NCBI GenBank assembly: GCA_963715785.1
Contig: OY970276.1
Span: forward strand, 3,534,001 to 3,598,000
Reading direction: 5' to 3'
Length of the DNA stretch: 64,000 nucleotides
From: LD21 sp963715785
GTDB taxonomy: Bacteria; Bacteroidota; Bacteroidia; Bacteroidales; VadinHA17
A model generated the notes under the pieces. It saw only the letters and a list, made by a program, of their open reading frames with translations. It searched no databases and was not told the DNA's origin. The position numbers and the translations under genes were made by a program. Positions within the stretch are counted from its first letter, which is position 1. Every line of letters begins with the position of its first letter. Positions 34,906 through 43,679 of this stretch are shown in pieces.

Positions 34906-36204
34906 TTAGATCACCGGCTCCCCATACAGATCAAATTCGGTTGTTTTTGTGATCAGGATATTATAGAAATCACCAGGCTTCAGATCATGTTCAGCTGAAA
35001 TCAGAACCTCCTGGTCAACCTCGGGACTGTCATATTCTGTTCTGCCTACAAAAAAATCGCTTTCTTCCCTGTCGATAATCACTTTTAATGTTCTGCCGAT
35101 ATAAGCATCATTCAGCTCAGACGATATGTTCTGCTGAATCTGCATCAGCTCAGCAACCCGCGATTCCTTAACCGCTGCAGATATCTCATCATCGTATTCG
35201 ATATATGAATAAGTGTCCTCTTCATGTGAATATGCAAAGACGCCCAGCCTGTCAAACCTGAAATCTGCGATAAATTCTTTCAGCTCAAGAAAATCTTCTT
35301 CACTTTCTCCCGGATGCCCGGCAATCAAAGTTGTTCTGATAACCGCACCGGGAATTTCAGTTCTGAGTGTATTAAGCAATCCGAGGGTTTCCTTCCTGTT
35401 GTGAGATCTTTTCATTTTACCCAGCATGTTATCTGTAATATGCTGAATCGGGATATCAATGTAGCGACAGATCCTGGGGTTTTCTTTCATCAGCTGAATA
35501 AGTTCCAATGGAAAGTTTGCAGGATAAAGATAATGCAGCCTGATCCACTCCAGCGATTCAATTTTCAGAAGCTCGGTAACCAACAAAGTCAGAGATTGTT
35601 TTTTGTACAAGTCAAGACCATAATAGCTAAGATCCTGAGCAATCAGAATTAACTCCTTTACTCCGCTTTCAGCAAGTATTGATGCTTCTTTTACAAGTTC
35701 TTCAATGGGCCTTGAAATATATTTTCCGCGGATTAACGGAATTGCGCAAAAAGCGCAGGTGCGATTACATCCTTCTGAGATTTTCAGATAAGCATAATGG
35801 CCGGGGCCTGAAAGAGTTCTGTCGGTCATGAGATCGGCTCTTAGATTAACGCCCAGTTCATTCAACACTTCGCTAATGTTATTTACACCGAAATATTTTC
35901 GTACTTCAGGAATTTCTTGTTTGAGGGCTTCTGCATATCGTTCAGAAAGACAACCCATTACATATAGGTTTTCTATCTTTCCCGACTTTTGAGCTTTCAC
36001 AAAACTGAGAATTGTATCTATGCTTTCTTCCTTAGCATCATTTATAAAGCCACATGTGTTTATTATGACTGTACCTCCTTCAAAATCATAAGAATTATGA
36101 AGCACTTCGTATCCACCGGTGTTCAATTGCTTCAGAAGCTTTTCCGAATCAACAACATTCTTGGAACATCCTAATGTGACAATATTTATTTTTTTGGAAT
36201 TCAT
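34906..36204 (-). CDS. rimO: Ribosomal protein S12 methylthiotransferase RimO
   Basis: This 432-residue protein has an N-terminal MTTase domain (VTLGCSKNVVDSEKL, INTCGFINDAKEESID, with its cluster cysteines), a radical-SAM domain with CNRTCAFCAIP (CxxxCxxC), and a C-terminal TRAM domain. The text matches RimO better than MiaB. It adds a methylthio group to an aspartate of ribosomal protein S12. The ATG at 36204 gives normal length. Repeat copies flank it on both sides. Confidence 0.95.
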   Translation of the reverse strand: MNSKKINIVTLGCSKNVVDSEKLLKQLNTGGYEVLHNSYDFEGGTVIINTCGFINDAKEESIDTILSFVKAQKSGKIENLYVMGCLSERYAEALKQEIPEVRKYFGVNNISEVLNELGVNLRADLMTDRTLSGPGHYAYLKISEGCNRTCAFCAIPLIRGKYISRPIEELVKEASILAESGVKELILIAQDLSYYGLDLYKKQSLTLLVTELLKIESLEWIRLHYLYPANFPLELIQLMKENPRICRYIDIPIQHITDNMLGKMKRSHNRKETLGLLNTLRTEIPGAVIRTTLIAGHPGESEEDFLELKEFIADFRFDRLGVFAYSHEEDTYSYIEYDDEISAAVKESRVAELMQIQQNISSELNDAYIGRTLKVIIDREESDFFVGRTEYDSPEVDQEVLISAEHDLKPGDFYNILITKTTEFDLYGEPVI

Positions 36205-36220
36205 TCAGATAATTTAAAGT

Positions 36221-36363
36221 GAAATCCATTAACCGCAAAGGTCGCAAAGATTTCTCGCAAAGGTCGCAAAGAAGTAAACTCAATAAATTCACGCTTATCG
36301 CACTTTGCGCTTTGATACTTACCGTAATTTTTGTGAAAATGGCTTTGCGAACTCTCGGTTAAT
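36221..36363. repeat. Dispersed palindromic element, copy B (about 143 bp)
   Basis: It opens with AATCCATTAACCGCAAAGG, repeats CGCAAAGGTCGCAAAG inside, and closes with CTTTGCGAACTCTCGGTTAAT. It lacks the outer GTTGAAAAAGTC arms and the GGGCTATTT hairpin of copies A and C, so it is a shorter version. It fills the gap between rimO and ftsY. Confidence 0.75.
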
Positions 36364-36370
36364 AAAATCG

Positions 36371-37327
36371 TTATTTTGAACTAAAAAGTGAATCTACAAA
36401 GTCGAACCTGTTAAATACCAGGAGATCTTCGAGCTTTTCACCTATCCCGATATATTTTACAGGTATTTTAAATTGGTCGGAAATGCCTATCACAACTCCG
36501 CCTTTGGCAGTTCCATCAAGTTTTGTGATTGCCATGGCAGTCACATCAGTAGCAGCTGTGAACTGTTTGGCCTGTTCGAAAGCATTTTGACCCGTTGATC
36601 CGTCAAGAACCAGCAGAACCTCATGAGGTGCATCTGCAATCACTTTTTCCATCACTCTTTTGATCTTTGACAGCTCCGTCATAAGATTGATTTTGTTATG
36701 AAGTCTGCCAGCAGTATCAATAATAACGATATCTGAACCTATTGATACGGCTGATTTGAGCGTATCAAAGGCCACTGATGCAGGGTCGGATCCCATCTGC
36801 TGTTTAACAATCTGCACTCCCGCCCTGTCGGCCCATATCTGCAACTGATCGATAGCCGCTGCTCTGAAGGTATCGGCAGCTCCGATCAGCACCTTCTTGC
36901 CTGCTGATTTGAACTGATATGCGAGTTTTGCAATAGTGGTTGTCTTACCCGCTCCGTTAACTCCTACAACCATAATAACATATGGAATACTTTTTAGAGG
37001 CTGGGAGAAGTCTGATGCTGATTCATTCTGGTTTTTCTCCAGCAGAGCGACTATCTCCTCTTTCAGGATCGTATTTAATTCGCTGGTATTTAGATATTTA
37101 TCTTTAGCTACTCTTGACTCGATACGCTCAATGATGCTAAGGGTCGTTGCTACACCTACATCTGAAGATACAAGAACTTCCTCGAGGTTATCAAGTACTT
37201 CTTCATCAACTTTTGATTTTCCTGCAACAGCTCTTGAGAGCTTATGAAATACGCTCTCTTTGGTTTTTTCGAGTCCTTTATTCAGGCTCTCCTTTTTCTC
37301 TTTTCCCAGGAATCCCAGCAAAGCCAT
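36371..37327 (-). CDS. ftsY: Signal recognition particle receptor FtsY
   Basis: The best start is ATG at 37327 (MALLGFLGKEKKES), 318 residues. A second ATG one codon earlier and one at 37351 add only a few residues. An N domain is followed by the SRP-type GTPase G domain: GVNGAGKTTTIAKLA (P-loop), DTFRAAAIDQL, IDTAGRLHNK, TKLDGTAKGG. The acidic A domain of E. coli FtsY is absent, as is usual in this phylum. It docks ribosome-SRP complexes at the membrane. It lies downstream of the small basic protein, L33 and L28 genes on the same strand. Confidence 0.95.
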   Translation of the reverse strand: MALLGFLGKEKKESLNKGLEKTKESVFHKLSRAVAGKSKVDEEVLDNLEEVLVSSDVGVATTLSIIERIESRVAKDKYLNTSELNTILKEEIVALLEKNQNESASDFSQPLKSIPYVIMVVGVNGAGKTTTIAKLAYQFKSAGKKVLIGAADTFRAAAIDQLQIWADRAGVQIVKQQMGSDPASVAFDTLKSAVSIGSDIVIIDTAGRLHNKINLMTELSKIKRVMEKVIADAPHEVLLVLDGSTGQNAFEQAKQFTAATDVTAMAITKLDGTAKGGVVIGISDQFKIPVKYIGIGEKLEDLLVFNRFDFVDSLFSSK

Positions 37328-37414
37328 CATAATGATTAATTTGAAAGGCAATTATAAAAAAAAGCTTCCTTCCGCTAAGAAGAAAGCCATGAATATCTTA
37401 AAAGCAATAAACAG

Positions 37415-37570
37415 TTACTTCTTAGTGAAGAAGTCCTTAACATGATCATTATGGACTATCTCTTCTTTGAACTGATAGGAGCCTGATTTATCTGATTTAA
37501 TCATCTTTATGCATTTTGTAAATGATTTTCCAGCTCCTGTCTTAAGTGATGCAACAACTTTCTTTGCCAT
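37415..37570 (-). CDS. DUF4295 small basic protein
   Basis: This 51-residue protein starts MAKKVVASLKTGAGKSFTK and ends HVKDFFTKK. It is Lys-rich and lies between rpmG and ftsY, the standard place of DUF4295 proteins in Bacteroidota. The role is unknown, but its size, charge and partners suggest association with the ribosome. It starts 12 bases after the L33 stop, in an operon with L33 and L28. Confidence 0.88.
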   Translation of the reverse strand: MAKKVVASLKTGAGKSFTKCIKMIKSDKSGSYQFKEEIVHNDHVKDFFTKK

Positions 37571-37582
37571 AATTTATCTTAT

Positions 37583-37771
37583 TTACTTAATTTCTCTGTG
37601 TAGTGTATGTTTTTTAAGAATAGGATTGTATTTCCTTCTTTCAAGACGGTCAGGTGTGTTTTTCCTGTTTTTTGTTGTTATATATCTTGATGTGCCAGGT
37701 AGTCCGCTTTCCTTATGTTCTGTACATTCCAGGATTACCTGTTGTCTGTTGCCTTTAGCCTTTTTTGCCAT
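37583..37771 (-). CDS. rpmG: 50S ribosomal protein L33
   Basis: This 62-residue protein starts MAKKAKGNRQQVILECTEHK and has TSRYITTKNRKNTPDRLE and KYNPILKKHTLH, the L33 core. Only one Cys remains, so it is the zinc-free form. It lies 13 bases after rpmB on the same strand. Confidence 0.96.
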   Translation of the reverse strand: MAKKAKGNRQQVILECTEHKESGLPGTSRYITTKNRKNTPDRLERRKYNPILKKHTLHREIK

Positions 37772-37784
37772 TTTCTATCCTGTA

Positions 37785-38027
37785 TTAATAATTCAAAATG
37801 TAACCCTTTTCTTTAGCTTCTTTTAGTACGGAGGTGAGTCCTTTCTTACTGATAAGACGGATGCCTGAGGCTGAAATCTTAAGCGAAATCCATCTCTCCT
37901 CTTCCGGAAGATAATATTTTTTAACAAATAGATTAGGATAGAATTTTCTCTTAGTCCTTCTCTTAGAGTGCGAAACGTTGTTTCCGACCATCGCCTTTTT
38001 CCCTGTAACCTGACAAATTCTTGACAT
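37785..38027 (-). CDS. rpmB: 50S ribosomal protein L28
   Basis: This 80-residue protein has MSRICQVTGKKAMVGNNVSH and KRKFYPNLFVKKYYLPEE, followed by LKISASGIRLISKKG, all typical of L28. It is the first gene of the rpmB-rpmG-small protein operon, which may extend to ftsY. Confidence 0.96.
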   Translation of the reverse strand: MSRICQVTGKKAMVGNNVSHSKRRTKRKFYPNLFVKKYYLPEEERWISLKISASGIRLISKKGLTSVLKEAKEKGYILNY

Positions 38028-38150
38028 TGATGTTTGTTTTACTTCTTAACTAACGTTTGTCCTTTTTAAACGAAGCGCAAAATACGTGATTTTTATCTTA
38101 TTAAACAAATATTTAATATACTTTTTTTACGGGCCTTCGTTAAATGAAGC

Positions 38151-39392
38151 TTATGAGCTGATAATCTGTTTTCTGAGCAAGTTCAAGGCTGAAAGTGAAA
38201 ACCGTTTTATATTCATGGTTCTGTCACTTCCAAAAACTCTTTTTTCGCTTACCACTCCATTCCTGGAAGCGACTGCGATCCAGACAGTTCCAACGGGCTT
38301 ATCCTCAGATCCTCCGTCGGGTCCTGCAATGCCGGAAGTGGCAACGGAAAAATCAGTATTGAATAATTTATTTGCGCCCACGGCCATTTCTTCTACTGTT
38401 TCCTTGCTCACTGCTCCATTTCTGTCGATTGTATTTTCCTGAATGCCAAGTATTTGAATTTTTATTGAATTGGCGTAAGCAATTATCGATCCGGCATAAT
38501 AAGCAGAGCTGCCTGCAACACTCGTGATTAAGTGGGCAATCTCTCCTCCCGTACAGCTTTCCGCTGTACATAAAGTTCTTCCCTTTGCTTTCAGAAGTCT
38601 GCCAATGACCTGTTCCAGCGACTCCTCGTCTTCACCGTAAATGTACTGAGGAATAGTAGCATAAAGTTTACATACCTGTGCATTGATCAGACTTGAAACT
38701 GCATTACGGTCTGTACCGGTCCCGGTTAATCTGAGCTTAATAATTCCCGATGCAGGCAGATAAGCCAGTTTAATGCTGGCTGGCAAGCCCGACTCAAAAT
38801 TAGTGAGTATCTCTGCCAGAATTGATTCTCCAGTACCATAAGTCATTATATTTCTGTGAATTATAACTTGAGATGTGAAGCGTTTGTTTAATTCCGGAAG
38901 AACTAGATCTGTCATCAGGTATTTCATCTCATGTGGGACACCCGGCATTGAAATATATATTGTGCCATCTTTTTCAAACCACATTCCCGGTGCAGTTCCT
39001 GCAGCATTTTTCAACACCCTGCATGATTCTGGAACTTCAGCCTGCTTTCGGTTTTTTTCATTCATCGGGAAGTTGCGCAGGCTCATCATCTTTTCAACCA
39101 TACTAAGCACTTCATAGTTCATAACCAGATGAGTATTGAAAAACTCGCAAAGGGTAGGCTTGGTAATATCGTCGCTGGTTGGCCCCAGCCCTCCGGTAAT
39201 TATTACGACATCCGCTTTGCCTGTGGCTTCAGTCAATGCATATATTATATCCTCTCTTTTGTCGTGGACAGAAGTAATACGAAAAACGTCGAAGCCTGAT
39301 TTACTCAGTTCAGAACCAATCCATGCCGAATTGGTGTCTATAGTCTGCCCTATAAGAAGTTCATCACCAATTGTAATTATTGCTGCTTTCAT
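38151..39392 (-). CDS. cinA: CinA-like protein (NMN deamidase / ADP-ribose pyrophosphatase type)
   Basis: This 413-residue protein has an N-terminal MoCF-type domain (MKAAIITIGDELLIGQTIDTN, GGLGPTSDDITK) and a C-terminal CinA domain (TLCTAESCTGGEIAHLITS, VATSGIAGPDGGSEDKPVG). The C-terminal part is the PncC-type nicotinamide mononucleotide deamidase of pyridine-nucleotide salvage. The name CinA comes from competence regulation in other phyla, and no competence genes are here. Confidence 0.94.
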   Translation of the reverse strand: MKAAIITIGDELLIGQTIDTNSAWIGSELSKSGFDVFRITSVHDKREDIIYALTEATGKADVVIITGGLGPTSDDITKPTLCEFFNTHLVMNYEVLSMVEKMMSLRNFPMNEKNRKQAEVPESCRVLKNAAGTAPGMWFEKDGTIYISMPGVPHEMKYLMTDLVLPELNKRFTSQVIIHRNIMTYGTGESILAEILTNFESGLPASIKLAYLPASGIIKLRLTGTGTDRNAVSSLINAQVCKLYATIPQYIYGEDEESLEQVIGRLLKAKGRTLCTAESCTGGEIAHLITSVAGSSAYYAGSIIAYANSIKIQILGIQENTIDRNGAVSKETVEEMAVGANKLFNTDFSVATSGIAGPDGGSEDKPVGTVWIAVASRNGVVSEKRVFGSDRTMNIKRFSLSALNLLRKQIISS

Positions 39393-39408
39393 AATTTTCT
39401 TAAAAATG

Positions 39409-39416
39409 CAAAGCTA
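39409..39416 (-). promoter_or_regulatory. -7 promoter box of cinA
   Basis: CAAAGCTA on the plus strand reads TAGCTTTG (TAnnTTTG) on the minus strand, 17 bases upstream of the cinA ATG. Confidence 0.45.
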
Positions 39417-39536
39417 TTGATTTTCTTTCTATACCGCACAGAACAATCCTTGTCATTGTGTTACTTTGTAAAGTATATCACTGATGAGCACCTGGTAGTG
39501 TTTACCCTGATTGACCACTTAATCAAATTCAATAAA

Positions 39537-40172
39537 ATGAACAACAACGACAGAATATTACGGACAGAAAACTTTGTACGGCAACAGATGAAAGAGTATG
39601 ACAGTGGTCACGATTGGTGGCATATTGAGCGGGTAAGAAAACTTGCTTTATATATTAATGAAAAGGAAGCGCTTGCAGATCCTTTCACCGTTGATATTGC
39701 AGCATTACTGCATGATACTGCTGATTCAAAATTTGCAGTAGGAAAAATGGAAGAGGGATATTCCCTGATAAGTGCCTTTATGGATGAATGTGAATTATCG
39801 GGTATTAAAGATCAGGTAATGAATGTCATAAAGAATATTTCGTTCAGTAATAAAAAGAAAACAGGGAATCCTGATGACCCGCTGCTCTGGGTAATACAGG
39901 ATGCTGACAGACTGGATGCCATCGGGGCAATTGGCATAGCCAGGGCTTTTAATTACGGGGGATTCAGAAATAATTCCATATACCTTCCTGACGAAGAACC
40001 AGGAAGTCCTTGCAAATCAACTATTGGCCATTTTTATGAAAAACTCCTTAAATTAAAAGATCTCATGAACACGTCTACAGGCCGGGCCATTGCGGAGGAG
40101 CGGCATAAATTCATGGACCAGTACCTGGAACAGTTCTATCTTGAGTGGAATATGACTGACTATTCAAATTGA
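39537..40172 (+). CDS. HD-domain phosphohydrolase (YedJ-like)
   Basis: The ATG at 39537 gives 211 residues. The HD-superfamily metal ligands are visible: GHDWWHIERV (first His), ALLHDTADSKF (His-Asp) and VIQDADRLDAIGAIG (Asp). SPCKSTIGHFYEKLLKLKDLMNT is the typical C-terminal segment. Proteins of this size and text are metal-dependent phosphohydrolases of nucleotides or related phosphates; the substrate here is unknown. It overlaps the 3' end of the MscS gene on the opposite strand by 13 bases. Confidence 0.88.
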   Translation: MNNNDRILRTENFVRQQMKEYDSGHDWWHIERVRKLALYINEKEALADPFTVDIAALLHDTADSKFAVGKMEEGYSLISAFMDECELSGIKDQVMNVIKNISFSNKKKTGNPDDPLLWVIQDADRLDAIGAIGIARAFNYGGFRNNSIYLPDEEPGSPCKSTIGHFYEKLLKLKDLMNTSTGRAIAEERHKFMDQYLEQFYLEWNMTDYSN

Positions 40173-41869
40173 ATCTTATTGCCAGCAAATGCGTTGCTGA
40201 GTTGTATCAATGCTTCACTTTTCACACTATCGGCTACAATTATTGTACTCCAGAAGCGTACTGTCAGAGTACAACTCTCATGTGTTACTTTTGTGTATAA
40301 AATCACTGGTTTTTTCTGAGAAATCACACCGGGAAGATTCTTTATCGTATCATTAATCACCTCATTTATTGTGTTGGTATCCAGCTCTTTTCCAGTTAAA
40401 ATAAACCCAATCTTAACTCTTTTCTGATCATTTGTAAAGGTCCAGTTAGTAATGTTCTGCGACAGAAGGTTTCCATTTGGTATTATAACATCAGCACCAT
40501 CGGCAGTGCTCAGTGTGCTGGCCCTAAGGCCTATTTCCTTCACTTTGCCTGACTGTCCCGTGACTTCAATTTCATCTCCTATTTTAAGAGAACCGTCAAA
40601 AATCAATATGATGCCGGAAACGAAGTTGTTGACTATATTCTGCAGTCCCATGCCGATGCCAATGCCTAATGCACCAAGCAATATGGTGATTTTATCAATT
40701 GGCAATCCCGATGCGGCAATTGCCAGCATGTATCCACCGACCAGCACAAGTAACCTGATAATAAGCAATCTGGAATGTTGTTTTTTTGAAACAGTTGTAA
40801 TGTCCTCGCTTTCAATGCCGGTTTCTCCAAACAGAAAACTTACCAGCTGTTGCATAATATGAGCAACCCAGATAATGATAAAAAAGTACAATACGCTTAT
40901 CAGCTTAAATGATATGCTTCCGACAGCTACAGGAGTGGTGAGAAAATCCGAAAGCTGGTTTGTCAGGGCATGGTAGATGTTTAAGTTTGAAGTAAGCATT
41001 ACGAACCATAATGCAAGTGCTGCAATCAGCAATGGCATCCTGATTTTCTTAACGATGATTGAACTGTCAAAGGGTTTGTCAAATCCCTTTTTCATTCTTA
41101 TTGCCTGAAGCTGAAGCAAAATGATTTCAATTATAGTCTCAACAAAAACAGGTAAAACCACAGCCTGTGTAATAGCAATAATTGCCGATATACCAAATAT
41201 GCCTGATAGTGAGAACCTTCCGAAAAAATTGCAGAGAATACCGAGACCTGCCAATCCAACTGCTATCATAGCAGCTCTTTTAATCCATTTATAAAATGGA
41301 ATGTTTTTATTCAGCTTTCTGTAGAATAGGAATGAGAAAATGACAATGCAGATCTGAAGTATCAGTAGCAAGATCCTTCCCATGAATGCCGGTTCCATGA
41401 ACAAATATGACAGGGAATCTGCAATGAATAATATCACAAGTATCAGCCAGCCGGCAATGAAGGCACGGCTCTCCTTTTTGAAAAAAATAAAAGTCGAAAA
41501 GGTAAGAAATAACAGGTATTCAATTGAGATATATGCTGTTGGAGCATAAGCGTCAAAAAAAGGCATCAGGCACATTAGCACCACTAGAATTGCCAGGACA
41601 GGATAATTATTCAAATATTGCAGATGGAGAAAATCCAGCGAATTGTCCGGTTTGCTGATTGATCTCAAGAGCTTCCGCTTTAGAAATAGCCATATGAAGA
41701 GCAGGATTCCCAGTAAAAGCACTAACAATCTTTGCCTTGACGTCTGATTAAAATAATAGCCAATTGCATTTTTCTCACTGCCTATCTTGGTAACTGTAAC
41801 TCTGGAGTTGACGGGAGCCGGGATATTTATCAGGGCCTTTTTGCCAGAGACTGTTAACTTCCTGTCCAA
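40160..41869 (-). CDS. MscS-family mechanosensitive channel, channel-bearing part (frameshifted from N-terminal part)
   Basis: This frame encodes about ten membrane segments, then the MscS pore and beta domain: LGALGIGIGMGLQNIVNNFVSG, FDGSLKIGDEIEVTGQSGKV and ADGADVIIPNGNLLSQNITNW. It is a large, multi-TM MscS type that opens on membrane tension. No good start exists. The frame begins at a TTG inside the coding text of the upstream frame, and the two overlap by 95 bases. A one-base change near 41835, in CAAAAAGG, would join this to the periplasmic domain encoded at 41775-42605. It is therefore probably the larger part of one broken gene, or a sequencing error. Confidence 0.85.
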   Translation of the reverse strand: MDRKLTVSGKKALINIPAPVNSRVTVTKIGSEKNAIGYYFNQTSRQRLLVLLLGILLFIWLFLKRKLLRSISKPDNSLDFLHLQYLNNYPVLAILVVLMCLMPFFDAYAPTAYISIEYLLFLTFSTFIFFKKESRAFIAGWLILVILFIADSLSYLFMEPAFMGRILLLILQICIVIFSFLFYRKLNKNIPFYKWIKRAAMIAVGLAGLGILCNFFGRFSLSGIFGISAIIAITQAVVLPVFVETIIEIILLQLQAIRMKKGFDKPFDSSIIVKKIRMPLLIAALALWFVMLTSNLNIYHALTNQLSDFLTTPVAVGSISFKLISVLYFFIIIWVAHIMQQLVSFLFGETGIESEDITTVSKKQHSRLLIIRLLVLVGGYMLAIAASGLPIDKITILLGALGIGIGMGLQNIVNNFVSGIILIFDGSLKIGDEIEVTGQSGKVKEIGLRASTLSTADGADVIIPNGNLLSQNITNWTFTNDQKRVKIGFILTGKELDTNTINEVINDTIKNLPGVISQKKPVILYTKVTHESCTLTVRFWSTIIVADSVKSEALIQLSNAFAGNKIQFE

Positions 41870-42605
41870 AAAGCTGCTTGCCTGCCCTGTCCAGCCGCAT
41901 ATCCATCATATTTAGCATATCTGAAAGATTCACTGCATTGTCAGCTATCTTCACCTTCATGGCATTAAGGGTATCGACATTTTCTTTTGTGATGCTATCG
42001 GTTCTATCCCATTTCCGCTCCAGCCTTGCAAGGTTCCTTTTAAAGGTACTGCGAAGTCTGGGATCAGTGTACAGAGCTCGTAAAACCGAATCGGACAGGA
42101 CGGTTTTAAGCCTGAGTTTTGCTTTATTGACACGATGATAAAGTATTGACGTGCGATCTTCAATCCGGTCGTTCTCGTCATTTAATGCAGACGCAAAACT
42201 TTGGTACAGGTAAAGATTCTTAATATTAAAGGAAGAACTTCTTCCCCTGATGCTTTTGCGGATTATGCTTATATCGTCTGTAATCCCATCGATCCTTCGA
42301 CTCATCCTGACTACTTCAAATCCCATCCTTGAGCTGTCACTCACAGAATTTAAATTATCATTCACCCTGTCAATACTCATCATGTAGTCGCTCATAACAA
42401 GAGTATCCTTTGACTGGATTAATTTCTTGCGCAGAGATGTTTTGACCTCTACTTTTTGAGAATCGGTTTTGCTTTTCAAAGCATCTGATATTTCCTTATC
42501 TGCCGGCAGTCGCTTACCAGGTAATGAAGTTTGTTTTTGCTGAGATTGGCCTGCAACAACAAATCCAATTAAAATGAAAGTGCAAAAAATGATTAACCGT
42601 CTCAT
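41775..42605 (-). CDS. N-terminal periplasmic part of the MscS-family channel (frameshifted)
   Basis: The ATG at 42605 gives a signal peptide (MRRLIIFCTFILIGFVVAGQ) and about 250 residues of helical, charged periplasmic domain (YMMSIDRVNDNLNSVSDSS, RNLARLERKWDRTDSITKE). The end (GPDKYPGSRQLQSYSYQDRQ) is out-of-frame text that overlaps the channel-bearing frame. Large MscS channels of this phylum have such an N-terminal helical domain, so the two belong together. A -7 box (TAAATTTG on the minus strand, 42693-42700) lies 88 bases upstream. Confidence 0.7.
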   Translation of the reverse strand: MRRLIIFCTFILIGFVVAGQSQQKQTSLPGKRLPADKEISDALKSKTDSQKVEVKTSLRKKLIQSKDTLVMSDYMMSIDRVNDNLNSVSDSSRMGFEVVRMSRRIDGITDDISIIRKSIRGRSSSFNIKNLYLYQSFASALNDENDRIEDRTSILYHRVNKAKLRLKTVLSDSVLRALYTDPRLRSTFKRNLARLERKWDRTDSITKENVDTLNAMKVKIADNAVNLSDMLNMMDMRLDRAGKQLFGQEVNSLWQKGPDKYPGSRQLQSYSYQDRQ

Positions 42606-42841
42606 GGGATACTTTTTACATAAAAACCTGTTACACAATAATCCGCAGCAATGCCTTCCTGAGAAGCATAACAATTGCAAAGGCCGAAATTACAAATTTA
42701 CATTGAGTAGTTGATTTAGAAGTAATAAAAGAATTTCGGGATTTAGATTTCCGAAAGCTGGTGATGCTACGCTCTTAAAAGAGCTGAATAATAAATTTGC
42801 TGAAATGAATCTATTCATTATTTTTGTCAGGCTTTAAAATT

Positions 42842-42913
42842 GCGGGAGTAGCTCAGGGGTAGAGCATCAGCTTCCCAAGCTGAGGGTCGAGGGTTCGAAT
42901 CCCTTTTCCCGCT
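42842..42913 (+). tRNA. tRNA-Gly (CCC)
   Basis: The cloverleaf is readable: acceptor GCGGGAG, D-arm GCTCAGGGGTAGAGC, anticodon arm CAGCTTCCCAAGCTG with loop TTCCCAA (anticodon CCC), T-arm GAGGGTTCGAATCCCTT. CCA is not encoded. A hairpin terminator follows within eight bases. Confidence 0.95.
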
Positions 42914-42920
42914 CTAAATG

Positions 42921-42946
42921 AAAGGAAGCCGCCGGCTTCCTTTTAT
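42921..42946 (+). terminator. Terminator after tRNA-Gly
   Basis: AAAGGAAGCCG and CGGCTTCCTTT (42921-42943) form a strong stem followed by T residues, seven bases after the tRNA. Confidence 0.8.
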
Positions 42947-42955
42947 AATATTTAA

Positions 42956-42963
42956 TACTTTTG
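42956..42963 (+). promoter_or_regulatory. -7 promoter box of the FISUMP lipoprotein gene
   Basis: TACTTTTG matches TAnnTTTG, 37 bases upstream of the ATG at 43001 and just past the tRNA terminator. Confidence 0.5.
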
Positions 42964-43000
42964 CCGGATGCACCTATCAGATATGTTTATGAGAAGGATT

Positions 43001-43663
43001 ATGATACACAAAAAAATAAAATTAGCCGGTATTATGTTGTGCTGCCTGGCATTCACAGGCTGCCATTTGTATTCTGTGCAGGACATTGAGGGGAACAATT
43101 ATAAGACTGTGACAATCGGCGACCAGGTGTGGATAGCAGAAAATCTGAAAACGACAAAGTATAATGATGGTACACCAATACCGAAGGTCACTGATAATGA
43201 TGCCTGGATCAAGCTTAAAACGCCTGCATATTCCTGGTACAATAATGATTCTGCGGCAAATAAGAAACCTTATGGCGCCCTTTATAACTGGTATGCTGTA
43301 AATACAGGCAAATTATGTCCTGCAGGCTGGCATGTTCCCACCGATGCTGAATGGATGAAACTATCAAACACTCTTGAAGGGCTGTTATTAGCCGGTGGCA
43401 AGTTGAAAGAAAAGGGAATTGAGCATTGGAAAAGTCCCAATGAAGGTGCGACCAATGAAAGCGGATTTACAGCATTGCCAGGCGGTTACAGGAGCCTTGA
43501 GGGTATTTTTAACTACAAAGATGTGGCCGGTTATTGGTGGAGCTCAACAAAATACAATGAATCAAGCGTACTATTCTATAACATCCGCTATAAACTTGAT
43601 TTCCTGTACAGGTACAGAAGTGAATTGTATTGCGGCTTCTCAGTAAGATGTTTGAAAGATTGA
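43001..43663 (+). CDS. FISUMP-domain lipoprotein
   Basis: The ATG at 43001 gives 220 residues with a lipoprotein signal (LAGIMLCCLAFTGC). ATGs at 42968 and 42989 are possible but add residues ahead of the signal. The mature protein is one Fibrobacter succinogenes major paralogous domain: IEGNNYKTVTIGDQVWIAEN, YGALYNWYAV, CPAGWHVPTDAEWMKL, GGYRSLEG and GYWWSSTK, ending in FSVRCLKD. These domains occur on cell-surface proteins of this phylum. Binding function is not established. Confidence 0.9.
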   Translation: MIHKKIKLAGIMLCCLAFTGCHLYSVQDIEGNNYKTVTIGDQVWIAENLKTTKYNDGTPIPKVTDNDAWIKLKTPAYSWYNNDSAANKKPYGALYNWYAVNTGKLCPAGWHVPTDAEWMKLSNTLEGLLLAGGKLKEKGIEHWKSPNEGATNESGFTALPGGYRSLEGIFNYKDVAGYWWSSTKYNESSVLFYNIRYKLDFLYRYRSELYCGFSVRCLKD

Positions 43664-43679
43664 AACCGGCTTAAGAGGC

